Made by a program: the position numbers and the translations under genes. Below, piece after piece: positions 38,594 through 48,153 of a stretch of 64,000 nt of DNA. The stretch is from an uncultured Porphyromonadaceae bacterium (GTDB lineage: Bacteria > Bacteroidota > Bacteroidia > Bacteroidales > Muribaculaceae). The notes beneath the pieces were generated by a model. That model was not told the origin of the DNA. It searched no databases and was given only the letters and a program-made list of their open reading frames with translations. Positions within the stretch are counted from its first letter, which is position 1. Each line of letters starts with the position of its first letter. Location of the stretch: the NCBI GenBank assembly GCA_947178165.1, contig CAMWXH010000002.1, positions 28,863 to 92,862 of the forward strand, in the 5' to 3' direction.

Positions 38594-41500
38594 ATGGGCT
38601 ATATTGAGGACATACAGGCAATTGATGCTTTGACACTTGATGACATCATCCGGGTGTCACGGAATAATGTGCCTTTAAAATATCGAGAAAAGCCTTGGTC
38701 ATGCTTTGGCTTGAATCATGGTACTGCTGTGCTATCTAATGAGGAACAGCTATGTTGCTATATAGCTTCATACGGAGAGATGCACAAGGGGAAATTGGAA
38801 AAAGCCCTTGAAACATTCCCGTGGAGAGAACTGACATCCAATCTTGAAATTATTGACTGGGGATGCGGTCAGGGCATTGCATCCGTACATTTTGTCTCTA
38901 AACTTAGAGATTTTAATCATTTGTCAAAGCTCCAGAAGATAACTCTCATCGAGCCATCAACGGTAGCATTGGAACGTGCCAAAGCCAATGTTTTACAGGC
39001 TGTCGGTAGCAATGTTGAGATTGAGACAAAGAATCTATATCTGCCATCAGTTAACCCGACATCGAAAGCAGAACTTGATAAGTTACATATTGAGGAACCA
39101 GTATGTATCCATCTGTTTTCCAACATCCTCGATATTTCCGAAATAGACCTAAAGAAGCTTGCAAACATAATAGCCACTACAGGCTATCGACATTACTTTA
39201 TCTGCATGGGTCCGTTGAATTATGGGAATCATCGAATCGAGGCTTTCAGCAGATATTTTGCAAAAGCCAACGAATATATTTTCTCTAATTCCGTATATCC
39301 TCAATACAAGCAACTGAGCAACGGCAAGTGGTACAGTTGCGTCACGAAGGGATTTAGAATGCTCCGCGAGGATGGGGAACCATTCCTTGTTCCATTATCG
39401 TTCTTCCCACCGAGGGAGTTTCTCGCATCATATAAGCTTGATGCTCTTTGGAAAGCCGATAATATAGTTTCTTTTGAGAGCCATGGCGCATTTGAGGTGC
39501 TGGCACCTTTCGATATTGGGGCAAGTGTCTATTCCGATGTAGATCCAGTCATAGCAGTTCTGAATAATGTCATAACCAGAGGTATCCCAACCAAGTGTAG
39601 CCCGTTTATTGAAAAACAGTTTGCTGATATATTTAAGGCAACATCGGAAACTGAGAGATATGGTGCTGTCAGTTATGAGGTTGTGGACAGTAAGTCATTA
39701 AAAGACAATGAGGATATATTCCGATATACTCCCATTGGAATAGCGCGAATACAGAAAGTCGTTTTAGAGGCAATCTTGACAGGCCGATTATCGCTTGATA
39801 ATAATGAATGGAAGGTAATAGTCAAGGAAGCTGACTATCCATGCGCTGCATTGGCATTTGCAGACTTGGAGCAGATGTTCAATCATCTAGGCCCACTTAC
39901 TGTCGAATATTCTGAAAGGAGATTCCCAAAGATAACCCTTTCGATTATAAACTCCGAATTTAAGGATTCTCCTTTGCATCTTGGCAATAAGTGTGTATCG
40001 TCTGTCAAAAAAATAAATAAGGAAGAGGAGTTTGATTTAGTCATCGACATCAGCTTTAAGGATAAGACTGATGCCGAGCATGTCCAGTTCTCGGAGTTTA
40101 AGGCTAAAAATGATTGTTATTTCAATATCAGATCTTGTGAACAGACTACATCTCGACCAATATACACTTCGGATAGGATAACCTATAAGCCACTTACTCA
40201 ACTCAATCAATCTGGTGGATATGATAATATAGTTGAAAATGTAGAGCATCTGAATTATTTTCTTACTCTGATTTTCCGGAAAATTGCTTTCCGCCCGGGC
40301 CAGTTACCTATACTTAATCGGGCAATGCAAAATAAGGGAGTAATCGGATTGCTCCCGACAGGCGGCGGTAAGTCACTGACATATCAGCTTGCTGCAATGC
40401 TCCAACCCGGAGTTACCGTTGTTATCGACCCGTTGAAGTCTTTGATGGAGGATCAATATGACGGTTTACGTGCCATAGGTATTGATGCCTGTACCTATAT
40501 AAATTCCGAACTTCTGCCAGAAGAGCGAATCGCGCATGAGGCTATGATGGAGTCATCGGAGGTTATCTTCGCTTTTATGTCTCCCGAACGATTGTGCATA
40601 TATGAGTTCAGAGAGAGGCTTCAAAATATGCACGAACTTGGTGTATATTTCTCATATGGTGTTATCGATGAAGTACACTGCGTCTCCGAATGGGGACAGG
40701 ATTTCAGGTTCTCATATCTTCATCTTGGGCGGAATCTTTATAGCTATGTTAAACCAAAGGTAGGCGAAATCTCCCTGTTTGGTCTTACCGCAACGGCATC
40801 ATTTGACGTGTTATCGGATGTCGAACGAGAATTGTCCGGGCATGGTTCATTCACACTTGATCCGGATACTATCGTAAGATATGAGAACAGCAACCGTCTC
40901 GAATTACAGTATAAAATAGAGCGTGTTGATGTTGGATATAAACCAGAGCCATATTTTAATGACCACGGGCTGTTGCACAATCTTCCATGTCCTGTAAATA
41001 TTGGAGATAAGTGGGACGCTTATAACCAAAAGAGTAAATTCTTAAAGGATTTATTGCCTAAGATACCGGGATATTTAAGAGAACTTAGCACGGAAGCCTC
41101 TGTCGATACTATAGTATCTAAATTTAAGGACAGAGAAGAATTAACAGCTATAGAAAGTTCAACATTAAGTGCTGAACTCAGTGATGATTACTTAAGTCAG
41201 CGCGAAGTCTATGAAGGAGCGGGTATCATCTTCTGTCCTCATGTGAACACTACTGGGGTTAGCGTAGGATATAATGCAAGCAATTTATCCGATTTATGCG
41301 AAGTTGGCTCATTTGCTGGATCTAATCTAAAATCAGATTTGGGCGATGAATTAACCGACAATCAGTCAATGATTAATATGCGTAAATTCAGGGATAACCA
41401 ATATCCTATAATGGTTGCGACCAAGGCATTTGGCATGGGCATAGACAAACCAAATGTACGATTCACTGTGAATATGAACTATTCAAGTTCATTGGAGAGT

Positions 41501-43159
41501 TTTGTGCAAGAAGCTGGTCGAGCCGGCCGAGATCGCAAAATGGCATTGTCAATAATTCTTCTTGCTAATTACGACCTTATAAGAATTTCTCAAAATTGTC
41601 CAGTAAATGACCAATATGGACTAATATCAACGATAAAAGGACATTGGTTTAGGAAAGAAGATTTGCGAACGATAATGACTGCATATGGAATATCCATTGA
41701 TATGCGGTTTATTGAGCAATGTAATCCTATAACTGATTTCGTAAGGCTCAAATGTAATACAGACAACGTCAGAAATCAAAACGGAGAAGAGGTTCGAGAT
41801 AATAAGGGTAATCTCAAAAAACAATATTGGAGATGCAATGAAAACTGCTCTAAATATGGCACATGTCAACTCAGAAACGTTGATTATGGGCTAAGATACA
41901 AGTGGATTTACTTCCCAGATTTGCAGAGATACCTTCGAGAAAATCGGATTCGACTTCAATCATCCGACTATGAATATAATGGCCCGGATTATGGTAATGT
42001 CATGTATTTCTTTGACAATAATTTCAAAGGTGAATATGAAGAAAAAGTCAAGATGCATGAATTGCTCAATATCCTCGGAGTTCGTTATTTTATTGGTAAT
42101 GACAGAAGAATAAAGCATGAAGCTATCAGATATGCGAATGGATTTCTTCCTGCATTACTGGATTGTAATGTGGGTGAGGAACTGGTCGTTCTGATACCAT
42201 ACGATAACAAAACGTATCAAGATGTAGCGAAGGCCATATACCGAATGTGCATTATTGGACTTATTGATGATTATACTCAAAATTATTCAAATAATCCAGA
42301 TGATCAATATTTTCGGATTGTAACTCGTAGAAAGAAAGCCGGGGCATATTATGAGCGATTAAAAGAATTTTTGCAGAGATATTATTCTGAAGAACGTGCT
42401 GAAAATGAAGTAGAGCGTGCGAGTATTCGCAAAATTGATAGGCGTCGAGTAAAAGATGATCAAGTAGAAATATTACGTTGTCTTGGTTATCTGACAGAAT
42501 TTGTTTACGACAAAGTCGTCATGAAGCGTAAACGTGCAATTGACGATATGCGTAATTTCTGTCTCACAGGTATTGACGAAACCAAAGACTGGAAAGAGAT
42601 AAATGAAGATCTTAAGGATGAGATATTCTTTTATTTCAATTCTAAGTTCGCTCGCGTCGGATACAGAACAGAAAACGATGAGCCATTCTCACTATACGAT
42701 GATGTCGTAGAAGATAAACATCGGGATTTTGATATTCTGTTCAAGTATATGCGAGTCATCGATAATGACGTAATTGGAGCGTCCGGCTCACCGAAAGACA
42801 ATATCAAGCATCTTCGCGGTGCTGTCAGACTAATCAGGCGAAGTGAGACTGACACAAATCCAGTACTGTCTTTTCTCAATGTCTTCTGCCTGACAATCAT
42901 GAGACAGCCTAATGACAAGAATATGCTCCATGAACTTGAAGAGAGTTTTGTAGAAGGATACAGAATATTCAAAGAGGAAACGCATGATATAGAATATTTT
43001 TATTCCATGATTGATCAATTCTACAAAGAGTTCACGATTAACCATAGAAATGCCGCTTCTCAAAAAGAAATACGTCATCTCAAAGAACTTCAACTCTTAG
43101 CAGAACTTGAAGAAAACGGAGACTGGCTCACTGGTTTTAAAAATAACTACACCGCATAA
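38594..43159 (+). CDS. Methyltransferase-like / RecQ-type DNA helicase fusion
   Basis: LEIIDWGCGQGIASVHFV (SAM-binding motif I); FRPGQLPILNRAMQNKGVIGLLPTGGGKSLTYQL; GVIDEVHCVSEWGQDFRFSYLHLG; ATKAFGMGIDKPNVRFTVN; QEAGRAGRDR. Confidence 0.88.
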   Translation: MGYIEDIQAIDALTLDDIIRVSRNNVPLKYREKPWSCFGLNHGTAVLSNEEQLCCYIASYGEMHKGKLEKALETFPWRELTSNLEIIDWGCGQGIASVHFVSKLRDFNHLSKLQKITLIEPSTVALERAKANVLQAVGSNVEIETKNLYLPSVNPTSKAELDKLHIEEPVCIHLFSNILDISEIDLKKLANIIATTGYRHYFICMGPLNYGNHRIEAFSRYFAKANEYIFSNSVYPQYKQLSNGKWYSCVTKGFRMLREDGEPFLVPLSFFPPREFLASYKLDALWKADNIVSFESHGAFEVLAPFDIGASVYSDVDPVIAVLNNVITRGIPTKCSPFIEKQFADIFKATSETERYGAVSYEVVDSKSLKDNEDIFRYTPIGIARIQKVVLEAILTGRLSLDNNEWKVIVKEADYPCAALAFADLEQMFNHLGPLTVEYSERRFPKITLSIINSEFKDSPLHLGNKCVSSVKKINKEEEFDLVIDISFKDKTDAEHVQFSEFKAKNDCYFNIRSCEQTTSRPIYTSDRITYKPLTQLNQSGGYDNIVENVEHLNYFLTLIFRKIAFRPGQLPILNRAMQNKGVIGLLPTGGGKSLTYQLAAMLQPGVTVVIDPLKSLMEDQYDGLRAIGIDACTYINSELLPEERIAHEAMMESSEVIFAFMSPERLCIYEFRERLQNMHELGVYFSYGVIDEVHCVSEWGQDFRFSYLHLGRNLYSYVKPKVGEISLFGLTATASFDVLSDVERELSGHGSFTLDPDTIVRYENSNRLELQYKIERVDVGYKPEPYFNDHGLLHNLPCPVNIGDKWDAYNQKSKFLKDLLPKIPGYLRELSTEASVDTIVSKFKDREELTAIESSTLSAELSDDYLSQREVYEGAGIIFCPHVNTTGVSVGYNASNLSDLCEVGSFAGSNLKSDLGDELTDNQSMINMRKFRDNQYPIMVATKAFGMGIDKPNVRFTVNMNYSSSLESFVQEAGRAGRDRKMALSIILLANYDLIRISQNCPVNDQYGLISTIKGHWFRKEDLRTIMTAYGISIDMRFIEQCNPITDFVRLKCNTDNVRNQNGEEVRDNKGNLKKQYWRCNENCSKYGTCQLRNVDYGLRYKWIYFPDLQRYLRENRIRLQSSDYEYNGPDYGNVMYFFDNNFKGEYEEKVKMHELLNILGVRYFIGNDRRIKHEAIRYANGFLPALLDCNVGEELVVLIPYDNKTYQDVAKAIYRMCIIGLIDDYTQNYSNNPDDQYFRIVTRRKKAGAYYERLKEFLQRYYSEERAENEVERASIRKIDRRRVKDDQVEILRCLGYLTEFVYDKVVMKRKRAIDDMRNFCLTGIDETKDWKEINEDLKDEIFFYFNSKFARVGYRTENDEPFSLYDDVVEDKHRDFDILFKYMRVIDNDVIGASGSPKDNIKHLRGAVRLIRRSETDTNPVLSFLNVFCLTIMRQPNDKNMLHELEESFVEGYRIFKEETHDIEYFYSMIDQFYKEFTINHRNAASQKEIRHLKELQLLAELEENGDWLTGFKNNYTA

Positions 43160-44208
43160 TGGATACACAACAAATACTCTCATCGTTGGCCTCACTGAGA
43201 GAAAATCTCTCGGCTATCGAAACTGCGCGACAACAGGTGCAGAATAATGTTGCTGCGTACGACAAGGTTCGTCAGCAACTTGCTGATACGTCCACAGATG
43301 TCTCCAAAATACTTGATGACTTCACATCTCTTATGAGTGAGATTGAAGGGTATCAGGCATCAATCTCAACAAATATTGAAGAAACAACATCTGACATCTT
43401 AAAGTCCTTAAAAAAGAAAGCCAATGTCATTTCAAATGAATCAACAATAGTTGTTGAAGCTCTCAGAACTTCTCTCGCATCTGTACAAAGCGAAATAAAA
43501 ACAGCAACAGATGATACTATCAAACGAATTGAGGCGAACACTGTCCAAACAAACCAAAATCTCGATAATCTACTACAAGAGTCTAACTCTCAATTTGTAG
43601 CATCAACAGAAAAGATTGTTAAATCCTTTGCAAAAGAAATTGAAAAATTCCAGAAGCAGGTTAATAATCTCTCGGAGAAATTCGATAAAAGCCTTTCGGC
43701 GCAATTAGGACGATTGGCAACAAGTGTAAATGACCATATTGGTAAGTACGAGTCTCTCAATCAGGAATTGAAGAATCAGATTGCTGACTTGAAAAGCATT
43801 AACGATGAATTGAAAGCCGTCATTGCAACCCTTGAAACATCTATCAGTAATAAAATAGATGAGATACTACCCAATCTCTCTTCTCTCATTGATGGTGTGG
43901 TAACAGAGATTGGTAAGTCCAAGGCCGAAGTTAAGGAGGAAATCGACTCCGCATATCAGAAGGTTAAGACCGACTTAAAAGGCAGCCATGATGCTACAAG
44001 GAAGAGAATTGAGAAGTTTGATGATAGACTTTCATCAAATCACAACAAAACTCTTTCTGCAATAGAGAACTCGGGAAAGAGTTTTCATGATAAGATAGAA
44101 GAAGTTAAGTCACAAAACGGTAGCACACGTACACTGATGCTTATAGGGTTTGTTATAATAGCACTCCCGATACTACTGATGTTTGCAAGAATGTTCAAAT
44201 TTATTTAA
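43159..44208 (+). CDS. Coiled-coil protein with C-terminal transmembrane helix
   Basis: Heptad-rich 320 aa followed by TLMLIGFVIIALPILLMFARMFKFI. Confidence 0.7.
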   Translation: MDTQQILSSLASLRENLSAIETARQQVQNNVAAYDKVRQQLADTSTDVSKILDDFTSLMSEIEGYQASISTNIEETTSDILKSLKKKANVISNESTIVVEALRTSLASVQSEIKTATDDTIKRIEANTVQTNQNLDNLLQESNSQFVASTEKIVKSFAKEIEKFQKQVNNLSEKFDKSLSAQLGRLATSVNDHIGKYESLNQELKNQIADLKSINDELKAVIATLETSISNKIDEILPNLSSLIDGVVTEIGKSKAEVKEEIDSAYQKVKTDLKGSHDATRKRIEKFDDRLSSNHNKTLSAIENSGKSFHDKIEEVKSQNGSTRTLMLIGFVIIALPILLMFARMFKFI

Positions 44209-44213
44209 TAGAT

Positions 44214-44804
44214 ATGGATATAATCTTGATGATAGACATATCCGGCAGCATGAACGGCCATAAAATTTCGGCTGTAACTGATGCTCTTGAGAATCTTAAA
44301 GAGTCTCTGGTTAATTATAACTATGACAATGGACCGGTAAGGATATGTGTGCAATTTTTCTCAAGAGATGTTAGTTGGTTTAATGAAGTACCCATTCTTA
44401 TTGAAGACTTTCAGTGGGAAGAACCATTCTGCACAGGCTTGACTTCGTTAGGTTTGGCATGCTCATCGCTGTGTGAGTTCCTCCAAAACACAGAATTGTC
44501 TAAGATCATCAAGATTATCCTTATATCCGATGGTTGTCCAACTGATGATTATGATGAAGGTCTTAACCGATTGAGGGAATTGACCATCTTCAACACATCG
44601 TACCGGTATGCTATCGGATTAGGCGAAGAGGCTGATATACCTTCGCTTGTCAAGTTCACAAATGATATTGATAAGGTTTTTCGTGTAACAGACTTGGACA
44701 AACTGCTAGATTGCATGACAAAAGCGGTTGTTGAAAATGGTGTTCCTGAAACCCTAGAACTCCCTTCATCTTCCAATGACTCTGAAGCTGACGAATGGGA
44801 ATAA
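44214..44804 (+). CDS. vWA-domain protein (TerY-like), copy 2
   Basis: DIILMIDISGSMNGHKISAVTDALENL; IILISDGCPTDDY. Confidence 0.9.
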   Translation: MDIILMIDISGSMNGHKISAVTDALENLKESLVNYNYDNGPVRICVQFFSRDVSWFNEVPILIEDFQWEEPFCTGLTSLGLACSSLCEFLQNTELSKIIKIILISDGCPTDDYDEGLNRLRELTIFNTSYRYAIGLGEEADIPSLVKFTNDIDKVFRVTDLDKLLDCMTKAVVENGVPETLELPSSSNDSEADEWE

Positions 44805-44816
44805 TTTAGAAAGGAA

Positions 44817-45902
44817 ATGGCTAGCAATAAAATAAAAATCATAAACGATAATGGAGTAGTTGTGGATGCAACGGCTCCGGTGATCGTGTCTGCGAGTCGA
44901 TCGACAGATATTCCGGCCTTCTATGCCGATTGGTTTTTCGAGCGATTACGACGTGGATATTCCGTTTGGACTAATCCGTTTAACGGCGTACCATCTTATG
45001 TATCCTACCAGAATACTCGTTTCATAGTATTCTGGTCAAAGAATCCACGACCTCTTTTAAAGCATCTTGATTATCTTAAGGAAAGAGAGATAGAGTGCTA
45101 CATACAATATACCCTTAACGATTATGAAAGAGAGGGACTCGAAAAAGGCGTGGCTCCATTATCACAGCGAATTGAAACCTTTAAGATGCTCGTTGATAAG
45201 TTAGGAAAGGGACGTGTGATCTGGCGATTCGATCCGATGATACTGACTGAAAAAATCTCTATAGGTGATTTGCTCGATAAAGTCATGTTCATTGGAGATC
45301 AATTAAAAGGATATACGGAGAAGTTAGTTTTCAGCTATGCCGATATAGCAGCTTATCGTAAAGTGAAAGCTAATCTTGATAAGAATGGCATCAACTATAT
45401 GGAATGGAACGAGTCCCAGATGAATGAGTTCGCCTCACAGCTGTCTCGCATGAATCATGAGAGAGACTGGAATTATACGTTGGCCACTTGTGGAGAAAAG
45501 ATAGATATTGACCAATATGGTATTCAACATAATCGTTGTGTGGATGACAACCTAATGATTCGTTTCGGATACGATGATAAGGATTTGATGGAGTTCCTGA
45601 AGGTTGATGTTCGCCACATCGCGCCAAAAACTCAATCATTATTTGATGAGTTTGACGAAGCCGCGCAAATACCCGAAGGTGCCATCATGCTCAATGACAC
45701 AACATACGCTGTTAAGAAGAAAAATAACAAGGACAACGGTCAACGTCAGTTCTGCGGTTGCATCGTAAGTAAAGACATCGGACAATATAACACATGCCCG
45801 CATCTCTGCGAGTATTGCTATGCAAATACAAGTAAAGAAGCAGCCGTTGCAAACTGGAAACGTCATAAACAAAATCCATTGGGTGAAAAAATCTTAGGAT
45901 AA
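44817..45902 (+). CDS. DUF1848-like protein
   Basis: IVSASRSTDIPAFYADWFFERLRRGYSVWTNPFN..FIVFWSKNPRPL; C-term CGCIVSKDIGQYNTCPHLCEYCYAN cysteine cluster. Confidence 0.85.
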   Translation: MASNKIKIINDNGVVVDATAPVIVSASRSTDIPAFYADWFFERLRRGYSVWTNPFNGVPSYVSYQNTRFIVFWSKNPRPLLKHLDYLKEREIECYIQYTLNDYEREGLEKGVAPLSQRIETFKMLVDKLGKGRVIWRFDPMILTEKISIGDLLDKVMFIGDQLKGYTEKLVFSYADIAAYRKVKANLDKNGINYMEWNESQMNEFASQLSRMNHERDWNYTLATCGEKIDIDQYGIQHNRCVDDNLMIRFGYDDKDLMEFLKVDVRHIAPKTQSLFDEFDEAAQIPEGAIMLNDTTYAVKKKNNKDNGQRQFCGCIVSKDIGQYNTCPHLCEYCYANTSKEAAVANWKRHKQNPLGEKILG

Positions 45903-46679
45903 ATGAAGATACTGACTTGGAACGTAAATGGGCTGCAGGCGCGGTTGGAGGCTGTGAATCGGTTGGTTACCGAGTTGCAGCCGGAGCTTATGTGCTTTCA
46001 GAAAGTGAGGAAGAAAGGAGCTTTACTGACAAGTATTGACGGCTACTTTGGTTGGCTTGGCATCATGGACGATGGCTTGTTTGGCGGTGTAAGCTCATAC
46101 ATCCGTCGAGGTTTCTCTTTTGAGTTCGAGACTCAACGAAACGATATGCCTGAATGGTTAATGGAGACAGGTTGTCTGAATGTAATTCGATTCGATCAGT
46201 TCATACTTGTCAACGCCTACTTTCCTTATGCCAATAAGTCAAACGAAGAGTTTATCAAGATAAGACAACGTTGGGACTATGAACTTCATGACTATCTCGT
46301 AAAACTTGCCAATCAGAAGCCTCTGATTCTCTGTGGTGATCTGAATATTGTTGCTGAAGATAAGGATGCTTGGGACGGAGTTTCGGTAAAGAACGACGGT
46401 TGTTTCTCCGAATGGGAACATCGTAACTTCAACTCATTGATGTCGCAGGTTGGCTTTGTCGATACCTACCGTTATCTTCATCCTGACGGTAGAGACTATT
46501 CCTATTTCTTTCAAAATAAGGCGGAGTATAGACTCCTGAACCAAGGTTTCCGTATAGATTATTGTCTGATGAGCGAGAAACTGTTACCATATCTAACGAA
46601 ATCAGAGATACTTACTGACGTAACAGATACAACCAACAGTCCGTTGCTAATAGAAATCAATCTCCCAAAATATTTTTAA
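45903..46679 (+). CDS. Exonuclease III/AP-endonuclease-like (EEP) protein, probably degenerate
   Basis: MKILTWNVNGLQARLEA, LILCGDLNIV, DGRDYSYFFQNKA, FRIDYCL; but CFQKV instead of (C/L)xQET, and no SDH near the C-terminus. Confidence 0.8.
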   Translation: MKILTWNVNGLQARLEAVNRLVTELQPELMCFQKVRKKGALLTSIDGYFGWLGIMDDGLFGGVSSYIRRGFSFEFETQRNDMPEWLMETGCLNVIRFDQFILVNAYFPYANKSNEEFIKIRQRWDYELHDYLVKLANQKPLILCGDLNIVAEDKDAWDGVSVKNDGCFSEWEHRNFNSLMSQVGFVDTYRYLHPDGRDYSYFFQNKAEYRLLNQGFRIDYCLMSEKLLPYLTKSEILTDVTDTTNSPLLIEINLPKYF

Positions 46680-46681
46680 GA

Positions 46682-46852
46682 ATGGAGAATACAAATATAG
46701 TGGAAGAAATTGAGTCTGGAGAAGAATCTATCTCTAATCTTCCGATAGAGAACTCAGATTGTGATTGCCCGGAATGTCGAAATGGCAGGAAACATTACAA
46801 TCCGATTCTCGATATAGAGCGGTACGTTGAACATCTTAATGACTGGGACTGA
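46682..46852 (+). CDS. Small Cys-containing protein (not in supplied ORF track)
   Basis: MENTNIVEEIESGEESISNLPIENSDCDCPECRNGRKHYNPILDIERYVEHLNDWD*; 2 nt after the ExoIII-like stop, TGATG overlap with the next gene. Confidence 0.65.
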   Translation: MENTNIVEEIESGEESISNLPIENSDCDCPECRNGRKHYNPILDIERYVEHLNDWD

Positions 46853-47961
46853 TGGATCTCATTGAAATTTTTTCAAAGTTTTCAAATTCAGAGCTAATTA
46901 ATTTTGCAGTTACATTTGCAGGATTTATTATCTTTGCCATAGTACTATACTTCACAGTGAAGACCTGGTTGTTAAAACATGGTCAAGCTGTAAGGGCTAC
47001 GTATAGTATTACTATAACAGATAAGCCATATATATCGAGTGTAATAATAGAAAATCTTAAAGATCGAGATCTTATCATATTTGCTATCTATCTAAAATTT
47101 GGTTCAAATGTATACCTTGATCTTTTAGATATTGATGATAATTATGATCGATATCATCACATAGTGCCCTCTCTTTCTACTCGTGTATTTGAATTAGGAG
47201 AGCCGCTATACTATACGGAAAGTTGCAGAGAAATTGACATAGAAGAGTTGCTGAATAATTGGCAAACAGGCTCGATTATTCTTTTGACTAATAACGGTAA
47301 AATTAAAGCAAGAAAAATTAAACACGGTTGGAGTCCTATTGCTCAATATTTTAAGAATTATGGAACATGCTATGTAAAACCAATACGACTATATACTAAG
47401 GATGCGGTACCATGTTCTCACCAACAAAGTGAAAATTATATAGATTATACATCGTATCATAAAGGAATTCACTACATTGTTACTTTAAAATTCTCAGATG
47501 GGAAGGTACTGGACTTTGATATACCTCCTTTTCATAGATATGTGGATTTTGTTAAATTAAAATTTACACCAGAAGTATTAAGTTCTTGTGGAGAATTAGA
47601 ACGCTATTTTTTGGAAAGTCGTGAGGTTGGAGCAGTAGAGTTTGAAGAAATCATAAAAATAGTAGATATTAAGCAGATTATTGATAAAGACAAAGAGAAG
47701 ATTTATTGTGAAAAGGTCGAGACTATAAAATCGCTTAACCGTTTCAATTATCATGTTTTGTGGAAACTACGGACATGGCTTTTTAATATTAAACACCCAA
47801 ATTTTCCATCAAAACTATTTTCTTTTTATTGTTGGTTGGGAATTAAAGAGAATCCGAATAAAAAGAAAAGAGCAAGCGTAAAAACACCGGAGGTCAAACC
47901 GCCCCAAAAAACTAAGAAAAAGGGTAAAAAGAAGAGAAAACAAAATACGAGAAGAAAATAG
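46852..47961 (+). CDS. Membrane-anchored hypothetical protein with Lys-rich C-terminus
   Basis: N-terminal TM FAVTFAGFIIFAIVLYFTV; C-term KKKRASVKTPEVKPPQKTKKKGKKKRKQNTRRK. Confidence 0.7.
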   Translation: MDLIEIFSKFSNSELINFAVTFAGFIIFAIVLYFTVKTWLLKHGQAVRATYSITITDKPYISSVIIENLKDRDLIIFAIYLKFGSNVYLDLLDIDDNYDRYHHIVPSLSTRVFELGEPLYYTESCREIDIEELLNNWQTGSIILLTNNGKIKARKIKHGWSPIAQYFKNYGTCYVKPIRLYTKDAVPCSHQQSENYIDYTSYHKGIHYIVTLKFSDGKVLDFDIPPFHRYVDFVKLKFTPEVLSSCGELERYFLESREVGAVEFEEIIKIVDIKQIIDKDKEKIYCEKVETIKSLNRFNYHVLWKLRTWLFNIKHPNFPSKLFSFYCWLGIKENPNKKKRASVKTPEVKPPQKTKKKGKKKRKQNTRRK

Positions 47962-47982
47962 GTACTTTCAATATTTGTATGT

Positions 47983-48150
47983 ATGGTGAAGCTGCGATGC
48001 GTTGTTGAGCATATCACTTACCAGAATCCGGAGAACGGATGGTCGGTGATGAAAGTCTATGTCAAGGAATATAATGGTATTGTTTACGCTATCCAAAACC
48101 AAACCCTCTCCAAACACAATCCCAAGCTAAAGGAACGACTAAATTCATAA
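47983..48150 (+). pseudogene. RecD2-like helicase N-terminal remnant
   Basis: MVKLRCVVEHITYQNPENGWSVMKVYVKEYN... matches the N-terminal OB-like segment of RecD2-type helicases, then diverges and stops at 55 aa. Confidence 0.6.
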
Positions 48151-48153
48151 ATC

